Made by a program: the position numbers and the translations under genes
Part shown: positions 1 through 5,441 of the stretch, piece after piece
Numbering within the stretch: the first letter of the stretch is position 1
How the letters are laid out: each line of letters opens with the position of its first letter
The notes under the pieces: model-generated
What the model was told of the DNA's origin: nothing
Databases searched by the model: none
Seen by the model: only the letters and a program-made list of their open reading frames with translations
Source: Rhodospirillales bacterium
GTDB lineage: Bacteria; Pseudomonadota; Alphaproteobacteria; Rhodospirillales; JABHCV01
NCBI GenBank assembly: GCA_016776705.1
Contig: JADHSW010000161.1
Location: 1 to 6,743, forward strand
Direction: 5' to 3'
Length of the DNA stretch: 6,743 nucleotides

Positions 1-602
1 TGACCAGGTCGACAAATGCGGCAGGTTATGCCGTTCAGGCGGTGGCCGACACCAATGCCAAGGTAAAAGGACTTGCAGATTCTGCTCAAAAAATTGGAGA
101 CGTCGTCCAGTTAATCACGGATATTGCCGATCAAACCAATTTGTTGGCCCTAAACGCCACTATCGAAGCTGCCCGTGCCGGTGAAGCAGGGAAAGGCTTT
201 GCGGTTGTTGCTTCCGAGGTTAAAAACCTGGCGACCCAAACCGCCCGTGCGACCGATGAAATTTCGGCGCAGGTCGGGGGGATTCAAGAAGCAACTCATG
301 AATCGGTCAAAGCCATTGAAGGAATTGGCAAGTTGATCGACGAAATTAGCGAAATGGCGTCTGCCATCGCTGCCGCGGTCGAAGAACAGGCAGCCGCAAC
401 AAACGAGATTGCACGAAACGTCGAACAGGCGGCAACGGGGACACATGAAGTATCCACCAATATTATCCTTGTCACCCAGGCTGCAAACGATACAGGGCAA
501 GTATCCAGTGAAGTCCTTGCTGCAGCAGGACAACTCTCAAATCTTGCCAAAGATCTTCGAAGCCAGGTTGGTGGGTTTCTGTCAGGTGTTAAAGCCGCCT
601 GA
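1..602 (+). CDS. Methyl-accepting chemotaxis protein, C-terminal signalling domain (partial, 5' end outside window)
   Basis: This is the last 199 residues of a chemoreceptor; the frame (first full codon at 3) is open to the left edge, so sensor and membrane parts are missing. The domain is the long antiparallel coiled-coil hairpin that docks CheW and CheA at its cytoplasmic tip. The tip signature is unmistakable at about nt 153-220: DQTNLLALNATIEAARAG, then GFAVVA and EVKNLA. The returning helix carries a likely methylation site around nt 372-395 (AAAVEEQAAAT), followed by Ala/Glu/Gln-rich heptads. No membrane segment is visible in the part present. The protein ends in VKAA with no C-terminal pentapeptide of the NWETF type, so it probably does not tether CheR/CheB that way. 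The ligand cannot be inferred without the N-terminal half. It ends just before an intrinsic terminator, so it is the last gene of its transcript. Confidence 0.95.
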   Translation, partial: TRSTNAAGYAVQAVADTNAKVKGLADSAQKIGDVVQLITDIADQTNLLALNATIEAARAGEAGKGFAVVASEVKNLATQTARATDEISAQVGGIQEATHESVKAIEGIGKLIDEISEMASAIAAAVEEQAAATNEIARNVEQAATGTHEVSTNIILVTQAANDTGQVSSEVLAAAGQLSNLAKDLRSQVGGFLSGVKAA

Positions 603-624
603 CATGATTGTTATTATGAAAATC

Positions 625-662
625 AAGGCGGCACCTCTTGGGGTGTCGCCTTATTTATTTTG
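625..662 (+). terminator. Intrinsic (Rho-independent) terminator of the chemoreceptor gene
   Basis: An 11-bp stem pairs 625-635 (AAGGCGGCACC) with 642-652 (GGTGTCGCCTT) around a 6-nt loop; one pair is a G-U wobble in the plus-strand RNA. The T-rich tail TTATTTATTTT runs from 651 to 661. It begins 22 nt after the chemoreceptor stop codon, the expected place and orientation. It separates the chemoreceptor from the UPF0178 gene, which should therefore have its own promoter in 663-724. I could not identify a convincing promoter there. Confidence 0.85.
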
Positions 663-724
663 GTAAGAAATCTTGTAGCCTGTAGTATGGGGCGCGAAAT
701 CACTTTTACAATGGCCCGGACTTC

Positions 725-1168
725 ATGCCTGAAATATACGTCGATGCCGATGCCTGTCCGGTCAAGGATGAGGTTCTTAAAGTTACCGAGCGGCACGGCC
801 TGAAGACTCATCTTGTCAGTGATGGGGGCATCCGCCCATCACCCAGTCCATTGGTGTCCATTGTCGTCGTTACTCAAGGAGCGGATGCTGCCGATGACTG
901 GATTGTTGAGAACATTCAGCCCGGTGATATAACCATCACCAATGACATTCCCCTGGCAGATCGCTGCATAAAAAAAGGCGCGTTGGCAATTCGTCCCAAT
1001 GGCAAAGCCTTTAGCGAAGATTCTATTGGCATGGCGCTGGCGACACGAAACCTTATGTCCGACCTGCGCGAAAGCGGGGAAATAACCGGCGGTCCTGCGC
1101 CATTTTCAAAACAGGACAGATCGCGATTTCTTCAAGCTCTGGAAAAAGCCATCCAATCTTTGCGCTAA
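725..1168 (+). CDS. UPF0178 (DUF188, YaiI/YqxD) family protein
   Basis: A complete 147-residue cytoplasmic protein of the UPF0178 family, related to E. coli YaiI and B. subtilis YqxD. The family blocks are all present: DADACPVK at 7-14, GADAADDWI at 52-60, ITNDIPLAD at 71-79, PNGKAFSEDSIG at 91-102, and the C-terminal GGPAPFSKQDRSRF at 122-135. The biochemical role is unknown. From memory, the family is grouped with the PIN-like nuclease fold. The conserved acidic residues (D7, D9, D54, D57, D58, D74, D79) would suit a metal site, but that is inference. The ATG at 725 is chosen because the conserved N-terminus starts immediately (xxIYVDADACP). The Shine-Dalgarno is poor (only GGA at 718-720). 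There is no signal peptide or membrane segment. The gene stands alone between a terminator upstream and a convergent gene downstream. Confidence 0.94.
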   Translation: MPEIYVDADACPVKDEVLKVTERHGLKTHLVSDGGIRPSPSPLVSIVVVTQGADAADDWIVENIQPGDITITNDIPLADRCIKKGALAIRPNGKAFSEDSIGMALATRNLMSDLRESGEITGGPAPFSKQDRSRFLQALEKAIQSLR

Positions 1169-1225
1169 TCCCGGTTTTTTATATCCAGATACTGACTGAC
1201 TTTATAGGGAAGTCAACCTGACTGT

Positions 1226-2098
1226 TTAATCCTTCAACAGACGGATAAGGCTAGATGTATCCCAGCGGTTCCCACCTTTTGCGGCGATCTGGTCGTAGAA
1301 GTCCGCGACGGTTTTGGTGACGGGCAATTTAGCGCCATTGTTTGCAGATTCAGCGATACAAATCCCCAAATCCTTGCGCATCCAGTCGACGGCAAAGCCG
1401 AAATTAAATTCATCGTCGACCATGGTGTAGCCACGATTTTCCATCTGCCAGGATTGTGCGGCTCCCTTGGAAATAACATCAACGACCAGCTTGGCATCCA
1501 GCCCGGCCAATTGAGCAAAATTCAGCCCTTCTGACAGACCCTGTAAAAGACCAGCGATACAGATCTGATTGACCATCTTGGTCAGTTGCCCGGCCCCTGC
1601 TTCACCCATAAGAGTGACAGCCTTGCCGTAGCAACCCATAACGGATTTTGAAGCATCGAAAGCATCCTGATCGCCGCCTAGCATGATTGTCAGCGCGCCG
1701 TTTTCAGCGCCTGCCTGACCACCGGAAACTGGGCCATCCAAAAAGCGCTTATCCAGTTCCCTAGCGGCGGCGTAAATTTCGCGGGCTACATCCGCCGAAG
1801 CAGTAGTGTGATCGACAAAAATAGCACCTTCGTCCATTCCGGCGAGAATGCCCTCTTCCCCGAAAACGACGCTGCGCAGGTCATCATCATTACCGACACA
1901 CGAAAAGACCATTTCGCAACCTTCCGCCGTTTTGGCCGGTGTTTCGGCAAAAGACCCGCCGTATTCCTTTGCCCAGGCTTCAGCCTTGGCGACTGTGCGG
2001 TTGTAAACGGTAACATCGTGACCAGCTTTAGCCAGATGACCCGCCATCGGATATCCCATAACACCAAGACCGATGAATGCTAACTTTAACGACGCCAT
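1226..2098 (-). CDS. NAD(P)-dependent beta-hydroxyacid dehydrogenase (3-hydroxyisobutyrate dehydrogenase / tartronate-semialdehyde reductase family)
   Basis: A full-length 290-residue cytosolic oxidoreductase interconverting a small beta-hydroxyacid and its semialdehyde. The N-terminal Rossmann motif FIGLGVMGYPMAGHL is at 8-22. The strand-2 end reads VYNRT (31-35); Arg34 there usually marks NADP(H) preference, since NAD enzymes tend to carry Asp. The substrate-binding signature DGPVSGGQAGAENGALTIML is at 121-140. The catalytic lysine is K174 in GAGQLTKMVNQ. The C-terminal all-helical domain includes the conserved KDL at 242-244. The exact substrate (3-hydroxyisobutyrate, tartronate semialdehyde, succinic semialdehyde or glyoxylate) cannot be told from sequence, and no valine-catabolism or glyoxylate genes flank it. 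The ATG is supported by a strong ribosome-binding site. It lies 96 nt downstream of the phosphatase gene on the same strand, so it may be the tail of that transcript or a separate unit. Confidence 0.93.
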   Translation of the reverse strand: MASLKLAFIGLGVMGYPMAGHLAKAGHDVTVYNRTVAKAEAWAKEYGGSFAETPAKTAEGCEMVFSCVGNDDDLRSVVFGEEGILAGMDEGAIFVDHTTASADVAREIYAAARELDKRFLDGPVSGGQAGAENGALTIMLGGDQDAFDASKSVMGCYGKAVTLMGEAGAGQLTKMVNQICIAGLLQGLSEGLNFAQLAGLDAKLVVDVISKGAAQSWQMENRGYTMVDDEFNFGFAVDWMRKDLGICIAESANNGAKLPVTKTVADFYDQIAAKGGNRWDTSSLIRLLKD

Positions 2099-2105
2099 TT
2101 GTTCA

Positions 2106-2113
2106 CTCCTCCC
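2106..2113 (-). promoter_or_regulatory. Strong ribosome-binding site of the oxidoreductase gene
   Basis: On the minus strand this reads GGGAGGAG, ending 7 nt before the ATG at 2098. It is the best Shine-Dalgarno in the window and fixes the start. It also suggests efficient translation independent of the upstream gene. Confidence 0.8.
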
Positions 2114-2162
2114 TATAAAACGCTGCTTCTGTTTAGGCTACTCGAACGCAACGATCAACGCC

Positions 2163-2193
2163 TGCGGTCATGTTTTCCGCATGGTGAAACCAT
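2163..2193 (-). repeat. Two abutting small inverted repeats after the phosphatase stop codon
   Basis: Reading the minus strand, ATGGT-TTC-ACCAT (2193-2181) is a perfect 5-bp stem with a 3-nt loop. It is followed directly by TGCGG, a 9-nt spacer and CCGCA (2181-2163), another 5-bp stem; the two share base 2181. Neither is followed by a T-run, so this is not a standard terminator. It could protect the 3' end of the upstream message or be chance. Confidence 0.35.
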
Positions 2194-2194
2194 T

Positions 2195-3004
2195 CTAATC
2201 TTTCAACATATCTGACAACGCCTCAAGGGACGCGCTGTCGGGGGCAAGCATGAGAATTTCACCCGCATCCGTGGCTGCTTTGGGGGTAAGATCTGGATGA
2301 TAAGAACGCTGGGCCTTGAGCAGGCGACTGGCGCCACCTGCCTCGCTATGCATAAGTACACCGGCGGCATGATCCCACGGTTTTAATTGAAAAGCGTAGC
2401 GCGCAAAATGCAAGCGCCCCAAAGCCAGATCCATATAATCCCGACCAACGCATCCGACACGCTCGATCTTTGTCGGGGCTTCTGGAACGCCCTTCAGTCG
2501 TTTTGAAACGCGTTCACTCAACGATCCTTTCATGTCGATATAGGGCAGCGGAGCTGGCAGAGTGAGGCGGGTATCACCAAACCAGCACCCTTTTCCCTTT
2601 CCAGCCCAGATCATTTCATCTGAAAGGGGATCATAAATCCAGCCCCTCAATGTTTCGCCGCCCAGACAATAGGCGACGATAACGGCGAAAGGTTCACGAC
2701 CATTGGCAAAATTTCGGGTGCCATCCAGGGGATCAAGCACCCAAACCGGGTAATCTTGTTTCAGACGCTCAAGAACGCTTGGAAAGTCCTCTGCTTCTTC
2801 CTCGCCAACGACAAGGGAACCGGGGACAACTTTTGTCAGTTCAGCTTCCAGATGTTTTTCGGCCTCGACATCGGCAATCGTGACCAGATCACCTGGAGAT
2901 TTTTCGCGAACATCTCCATCTTTCAATTGACGAAAGCGAGGCGTGATAAGCGTTTCAGCTGTCTCGCGAATTATTTCCATGACTTTTTCAGTATCGGGTA
3001 TCAT
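2195..3004 (-). CDS. Inositol monophosphatase-family phosphatase (SuhB/CysQ/HisN-like)
   Basis: A 269-residue, Mg2+-dependent, Li+-sensitive-type phosphatase of the FIG superfamily. Metal and catalytic motifs are in order: DLVTIAD at 39-45, GEE at 67-69, DPLDGTRNF at 91-99, and PWDHAAG at 209-215 followed by EAGG. Expected metal ligands are E68/E69, D91, L93 (backbone), D94 and D211, all present, so it should be active. The substrate cannot be fixed: inositol-1-phosphate, 3'-phosphoadenosine 5'-phosphate and histidinol phosphate are all hydrolysed by relatives. The ATG at 3004 is preferred because AAGGA lies 7 nt upstream. An in-frame TTG at 3031 would add nine residues (MPVLSKDGF) but has no Shine-Dalgarno. 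With this start the gap after hflX is 42 nt, consistent with one transcript. No signal peptide is seen. Confidence 0.92.
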   Translation of the reverse strand: MIPDTEKVMEIIRETAETLITPRFRQLKDGDVREKSPGDLVTIADVEAEKHLEAELTKVVPGSLVVGEEEAEDFPSVLERLKQDYPVWVLDPLDGTRNFANGREPFAVIVAYCLGGETLRGWIYDPLSDEMIWAGKGKGCWFGDTRLTLPAPLPYIDMKGSLSERVSKRLKGVPEAPTKIERVGCVGRDYMDLALGRLHFARYAFQLKPWDHAAGVLMHSEAGGASRLLKAQRSYHPDLTPKAATDAGEILMLAPDSASLEALSDMLKD

Positions 3005-3011
3005 GAACCCA

Positions 3012-3016
3012 TCCTT
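3012..3016 (-). promoter_or_regulatory. Ribosome-binding site deciding the phosphatase start
   Basis: The minus strand reads AAGGA here, 7 nt before the ATG at 3004. The alternative upstream TTG (3031) is preceded by TTCCCCCA, which cannot pair with 16S rRNA. This favours the shorter protein. Confidence 0.65.
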
Positions 3017-3046
3017 GCTTAAAACGGGCAATGGGGGAAGAGCTTG

Positions 3047-4405
3047 TTAGCGTCGCTCGAAGCGAGCCCAATTGGCCGGATCAAGCCGTACTTTCAAGTG
3101 CACGCCCGTTTCATCATCCTGTCGCTCAATTACCTCGCCGTGCTCGTATAACCAGGAGAGAGATGCGCCATCGGCGGGTTCCAGGTTGATATTATGCATG
3201 GACGTCGATAAAGCCAGAAATTCGTCAATACTGTCCAGCAAGTCAGAACAGCCCTCACCTGTCAGCGCCGACAAGGATACAACTCTGGTATTAAGCCGTT
3301 GCGCCTTGTTTCGGATAGCTTCCAATTCCTCGTCATCAATGGCGTCCGTCTTGTTCAGAACCTCAATGAAGGACTGGCCTTCGCCGACAACATCCTCACC
3401 TTCGCTATGATCGTCTGATTCCCTTACGACCAATTCGGCCATTACCTTAAGCACATCTTTCTTTTGCGAGTTCGTGTCAGGGTGGGCGGCGTCGCGAACG
3501 TGAATAACAATATTAGCTTCAAGCACTTCTTCCAGCGTGGCATGAAAGGCCGTAACCAATTCGTGCGGCAAATCGGAAATAAAGCCAACCGTATCGGATA
3601 AAATAATAGATCGTCCCGATGGCAGGTCGAGACTTCGCATTGTTGGATCAAGGGTTGCAAACAATTGGTCTTCGGCTTCAACATTGGAGCCCGTCAAGCG
3701 GTTAAACAATGTTGATTTTCCGGCGTTTGTATAACCTACCAGGGCGACAATGGGATAAGGTACTTTACGCCGTGCCTTTCGGTGTAAATCACGGGTTCGC
3801 TTTACTTCTTTGAGATCGCGGCGCAGGCGGGTAATGCGTTGATCGATCAGGCGACGATCTGTTTCAATCTGTGTTTCACCCGGCCCGCCCATGAAACCCG
3901 CACCGCCTCGTTGCCTTTCAAGGTGGGTCCAGCTTCTAACCAAACGCGAACGTTGATAGGTCTGTGCGGCCAACTCGACCTGCAGGCGCCCTTCGCGCGT
4001 GCGCGCCCTTTCGCCGAATATTTCCAGAATAAGCCCTGTGCGGTCGATTACCTTGCAGTTCCAGGCACGCTCCAGGTTTCGTTGTTGAATAGGCGACAGG
4101 GAAGCATCGATCACGCATACATCTATGCCTTCACCATCTTCATCTGAAATAATGCTGCCAATACTTTCGACAGTGCCTTTTCCAAATAAGGTGGAGGGCT
4201 TTACGCGGTTAAGTGTGACAATTCCCGCGTGGGCGATTTCGACTCCAATTGCCAGTGCCAAACCGACCATTTCGTCCAGGCGTGCATCAGGGTCGCGGCC
4301 AACTGTTCCGCGTGTCTTGACATGAGGATGAATAACAACACAGCGCTCACGCTTGTCGCTTCCATCCCCATTCAGTGGATTCTGGTCATCGGGCTTGTCG
4401 GTCAA
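3047..4405 (-). CDS. hflX: GTPase HflX (ribosome-splitting / ribosome-associated)
   Basis: A 452-residue Obg-HflX translational GTPase; family members bind the 50S subunit and split stalled or stressed 70S ribosomes. The HflX N-terminal domain spans about 21-165. The family signature GGAGFMGGPGETQIETDRR is at 167-185, and a basic helical linker (to about 215) leads into the G domain. GTP motifs: G1 GYTNAGKST 224-232, G2 region TLDPT 251-255, G3 DTVGF 271-275, G4 NKTD 351-354 and G5 SALTG 379-383. A C-terminal domain follows to Arg452. An acidic stretch, RESDDHSEGEDVVGEGQ (328-344), sits just before G4 and looks like an insertion compared with E. coli HflX. The start is a TTG nine nt after the hfq stop. 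The hfq stop lies upstream in the same frame, so no earlier start exists, and CTG at codon 11 is the only other nearby candidate. Shine-Dalgarno is weak, suggesting coupling to hfq translation. Confidence 0.96.
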   Translation of the reverse strand: MTDKPDDQNPLNGDGSDKRERCVVIHPHVKTRGTVGRDPDARLDEMVGLALAIGVEIAHAGIVTLNRVKPSTLFGKGTVESIGSIISDEDGEGIDVCVIDASLSPIQQRNLERAWNCKVIDRTGLILEIFGERARTREGRLQVELAAQTYQRSRLVRSWTHLERQRGGAGFMGGPGETQIETDRRLIDQRITRLRRDLKEVKRTRDLHRKARRKVPYPIVALVGYTNAGKSTLFNRLTGSNVEAEDQLFATLDPTMRSLDLPSGRSIILSDTVGFISDLPHELVTAFHATLEEVLEANIVIHVRDAAHPDTNSQKKDVLKVMAELVVRESDDHSEGEDVVGEGQSFIEVLNKTDAIDDEELEAIRNKAQRLNTRVVSLSALTGEGCSDLLDSIDEFLALSTSMHNINLEPADGASLSWLYEHGEVIERQDDETGVHLKVRLDPANWARFERR

Positions 4406-4414
4406 GTGTGTCGT

Positions 4415-4663
4415 TTACTCAGCGTCGTCTTTTTCCGGCTCGAACAACTGTACAGGCTCGGATGGCATTACCGTCGAAATGGCATGCTTGTAGACCAGTT
4501 GCGTATGCCCATCACGGCGCAATAGAACCGAGAAATTGTCAAACCATGTGACAATTCCCTGCAATTTAACACCGTTGACAAGAAAGACTGTGACGGGCGT
4601 TTTGTGTTTCCTGATGTAATTAAGAAACACATCCTGAACGTTCTGATTTCTTTCGGGTGACAT
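4415..4663 (-). CDS. hfq: RNA chaperone Hfq
   Basis: An 82-residue Sm-like protein that forms a hexameric ring and pairs small RNAs with target mRNAs. The Sm1 region includes FLVNGVKLQG (27-36), and Sm2 is the hallmark YKHAIST (58-64). Proximal-face residues equivalent to E. coli Q8, D9, K56 and H57 are Q10, D11, K59 and H60. The rim patch, RRER in E. coli, is here R18-K19-H20-K21, still basic and of the kind I expect in Alphaproteobacteria. The C-terminal tail after the core is short (about 15 residues) and acidic (FEPEKDDAE), unlike the long flexible tail of E. coli Hfq. The ATG has AAGGGG 8 nt upstream. It precedes hflX by 9 nt, matching the widespread hfq-hflX pairing; the upstream HAD gene is 106 nt away. 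Confidence 0.98.
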   Translation of the reverse strand: MSPERNQNVQDVFLNYIRKHKTPVTVFLVNGVKLQGIVTWFDNFSVLLRRDGHTQLVYKHAISTVMPSEPVQLFEPEKDDAE

Positions 4664-4769
4664 TAGCGTAACCCCTTTTCTTTATTATCCACCTTAATAC
4701 GGCGGAATGTTTTATTTTCCCTGATTATTTTTCCGTTCAGATCCTCCCTGAACAGGACGTGGTGTAATA
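4664..4769 (-). promoter_or_regulatory. hfq leader / HAD-hfq intergenic region with hairpin
   Basis: These 106 nt hold no gene. In the minus-strand RNA, CUGUUCAG (4755-4748) pairs with CUGAACGG (4740-4733) around a 7-nt loop, an 8-bp stem with one G-U pair. It is followed by A-rich rather than U-rich sequence, so it is not an intrinsic terminator. Further down come AAAAATAAT (4732-4724), then TATTAA (about 4698-4693) and GATAAT (about 4688-4683). Either of the last two could be a -10 element, but neither has a good -35 at the right distance. A promoter for hfq here is likely from context and not proven by the sequence. Confidence 0.4.
4672..4677 (-). promoter_or_regulatory. hfq ribosome-binding site within an A-rich leader
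   Basis: AAGGGG on the minus strand, 8 nt before the hfq ATG. It overlaps the triplets AAG-AAA-AGG (4682-4674), which fit the A-R-N pattern bound by the distal face of Hfq. This would allow autorepression; that function is inferred. Confidence 0.65.
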
Positions 4770-5441
4770 CTACATATTCTCTACCAACTTGGAAAGCGTA
4801 AGGCAGTCGACAAAGTGGTAAACTGGTGGATAATCTTTAAATTCCGCAGGTTTCGGCCCTTCTGCTCGCAATAAAATAGGGGTAATCTTGGCATTTATGG
4901 CACATTCCATGTCTATATCTGCGTCACCGACGAACCAAATGTCCTGCCCACGTCTGTATGTATAGTCCGACAACGCCAAATCGACAGGGTCCGTAGCCGG
5001 TTTGTCATTTTTGGCATCCAGTGCACCAACAAGTCGAGTGAAATGTTTATCCCAGCCTAAAAATTGTGCTTCTTTGCGCAGGTATTCGCCGCGTTTGTTG
5101 CTGACAACACCAAGATAGACCCCCTGCCCGGTTAAAGTCGAGAGCATGTCCCCTGCCCCCTCAATAGGGCTCAACTGAGTGAGATGGATATCATCGAAAC
5201 GGGCATAAAAGACATCTGCCGCCTTTTCCCAATCGTCTCCAAATAAACCCGGAAAGCTGTCCCGAAGTGATTTTCTGACCCTTGTACGGGTTTGATCCAT
5301 TGTCCAGATTTCTTTGCCAAATTCATTCAGGGTAAAATTCAGGGCGTCAAAAATGATCGACCAGCTATCGACCAGGGTGTTGTCCCAATCAAAAAGGATC
5401 GCTTTGGGTTTTTGCAGGGCAACATTTGAGGAAGATGTCAC
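4770..5441 (-). CDS. HAD-superfamily phosphatase (phosphoglycolate-phosphatase-like)
   Basis: A 223-residue haloacid-dehalogenase-fold hydrolase. Motif I is DWDNTLVDS (18-26), with nucleophile D18 and acid/base D20; motif II is S114 in VVSNK; motif III is K147 in NDKPATDP; motif IV is GDADIDMECA (172-181), with D173 and D177 binding Mg2+. All catalytic residues are present. The helical cap between motifs I and II (about 27-95) puts it in subclass I, like phosphoglycolate phosphatase (Gph). The substrate is not determinable. The start is GTG at 5441, overlapping the dat stop as GTGA. There is no Shine-Dalgarno and no other nearby in-frame start, and an in-frame TGA lies a few codons upstream. 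Translation is therefore probably coupled to dat. No signal peptide or membrane segment is seen, so it is cytosolic. hfq follows after 106 nt. Confidence 0.9.
   Translation of the reverse strand: MTSSSNVALQKPKAILFDWDNTLVDSWSIIFDALNFTLNEFGKEIWTMDQTRTRVRKSLRDSFPGLFGDDWEKAADVFYARFDDIHLTQLSPIEGAGDMLSTLTGQGVYLGVVSNKRGEYLRKEAQFLGWDKHFTRLVGALDAKNDKPATDPVDLALSDYTYRRGQDIWFVGDADIDMECAINAKITPILLRAEGPKPAEFKDYPPVYHFVDCLTLSKLVENM

Noticed and set aside
150..533. Long open frame antisense to the chemoreceptor gene
   Set aside because: It lies entirely opposite a strongly conserved coding region, its translation is Cys/Phe-rich with no recognisable domain, and it has no convincing ribosome-binding site. The same applies to the other antisense or out-of-frame open stretches opposite hflX, the phosphatase and dat.
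1197..1215. Possible bidirectional terminator between the convergent UPF0178 and oxidoreductase genes (TGACTT / AAGTCA, 7-nt loop)
   Set aside because: The stem is only 6 AT-leaning base pairs and no T-run follows it on either strand. The T-run at 1174-1179 has no stem in front of it.
2114..2160. Sigma70-like promoter for the oxidoreductase gene (minus strand TTGATC, 17 nt, TAAACA)
   Set aside because: The -35 matches four of six and the -10 only three of six consensus bases. In a sequence this long such matches arise easily by chance.
4733..4755. Hairpin after the HAD gene as an intrinsic terminator
   Set aside because: In the direction of HAD transcription the stem is followed by GGAAAAATAATC, not a U-run, so it does not fit the terminator model. 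I kept it only as part of the hfq leader.
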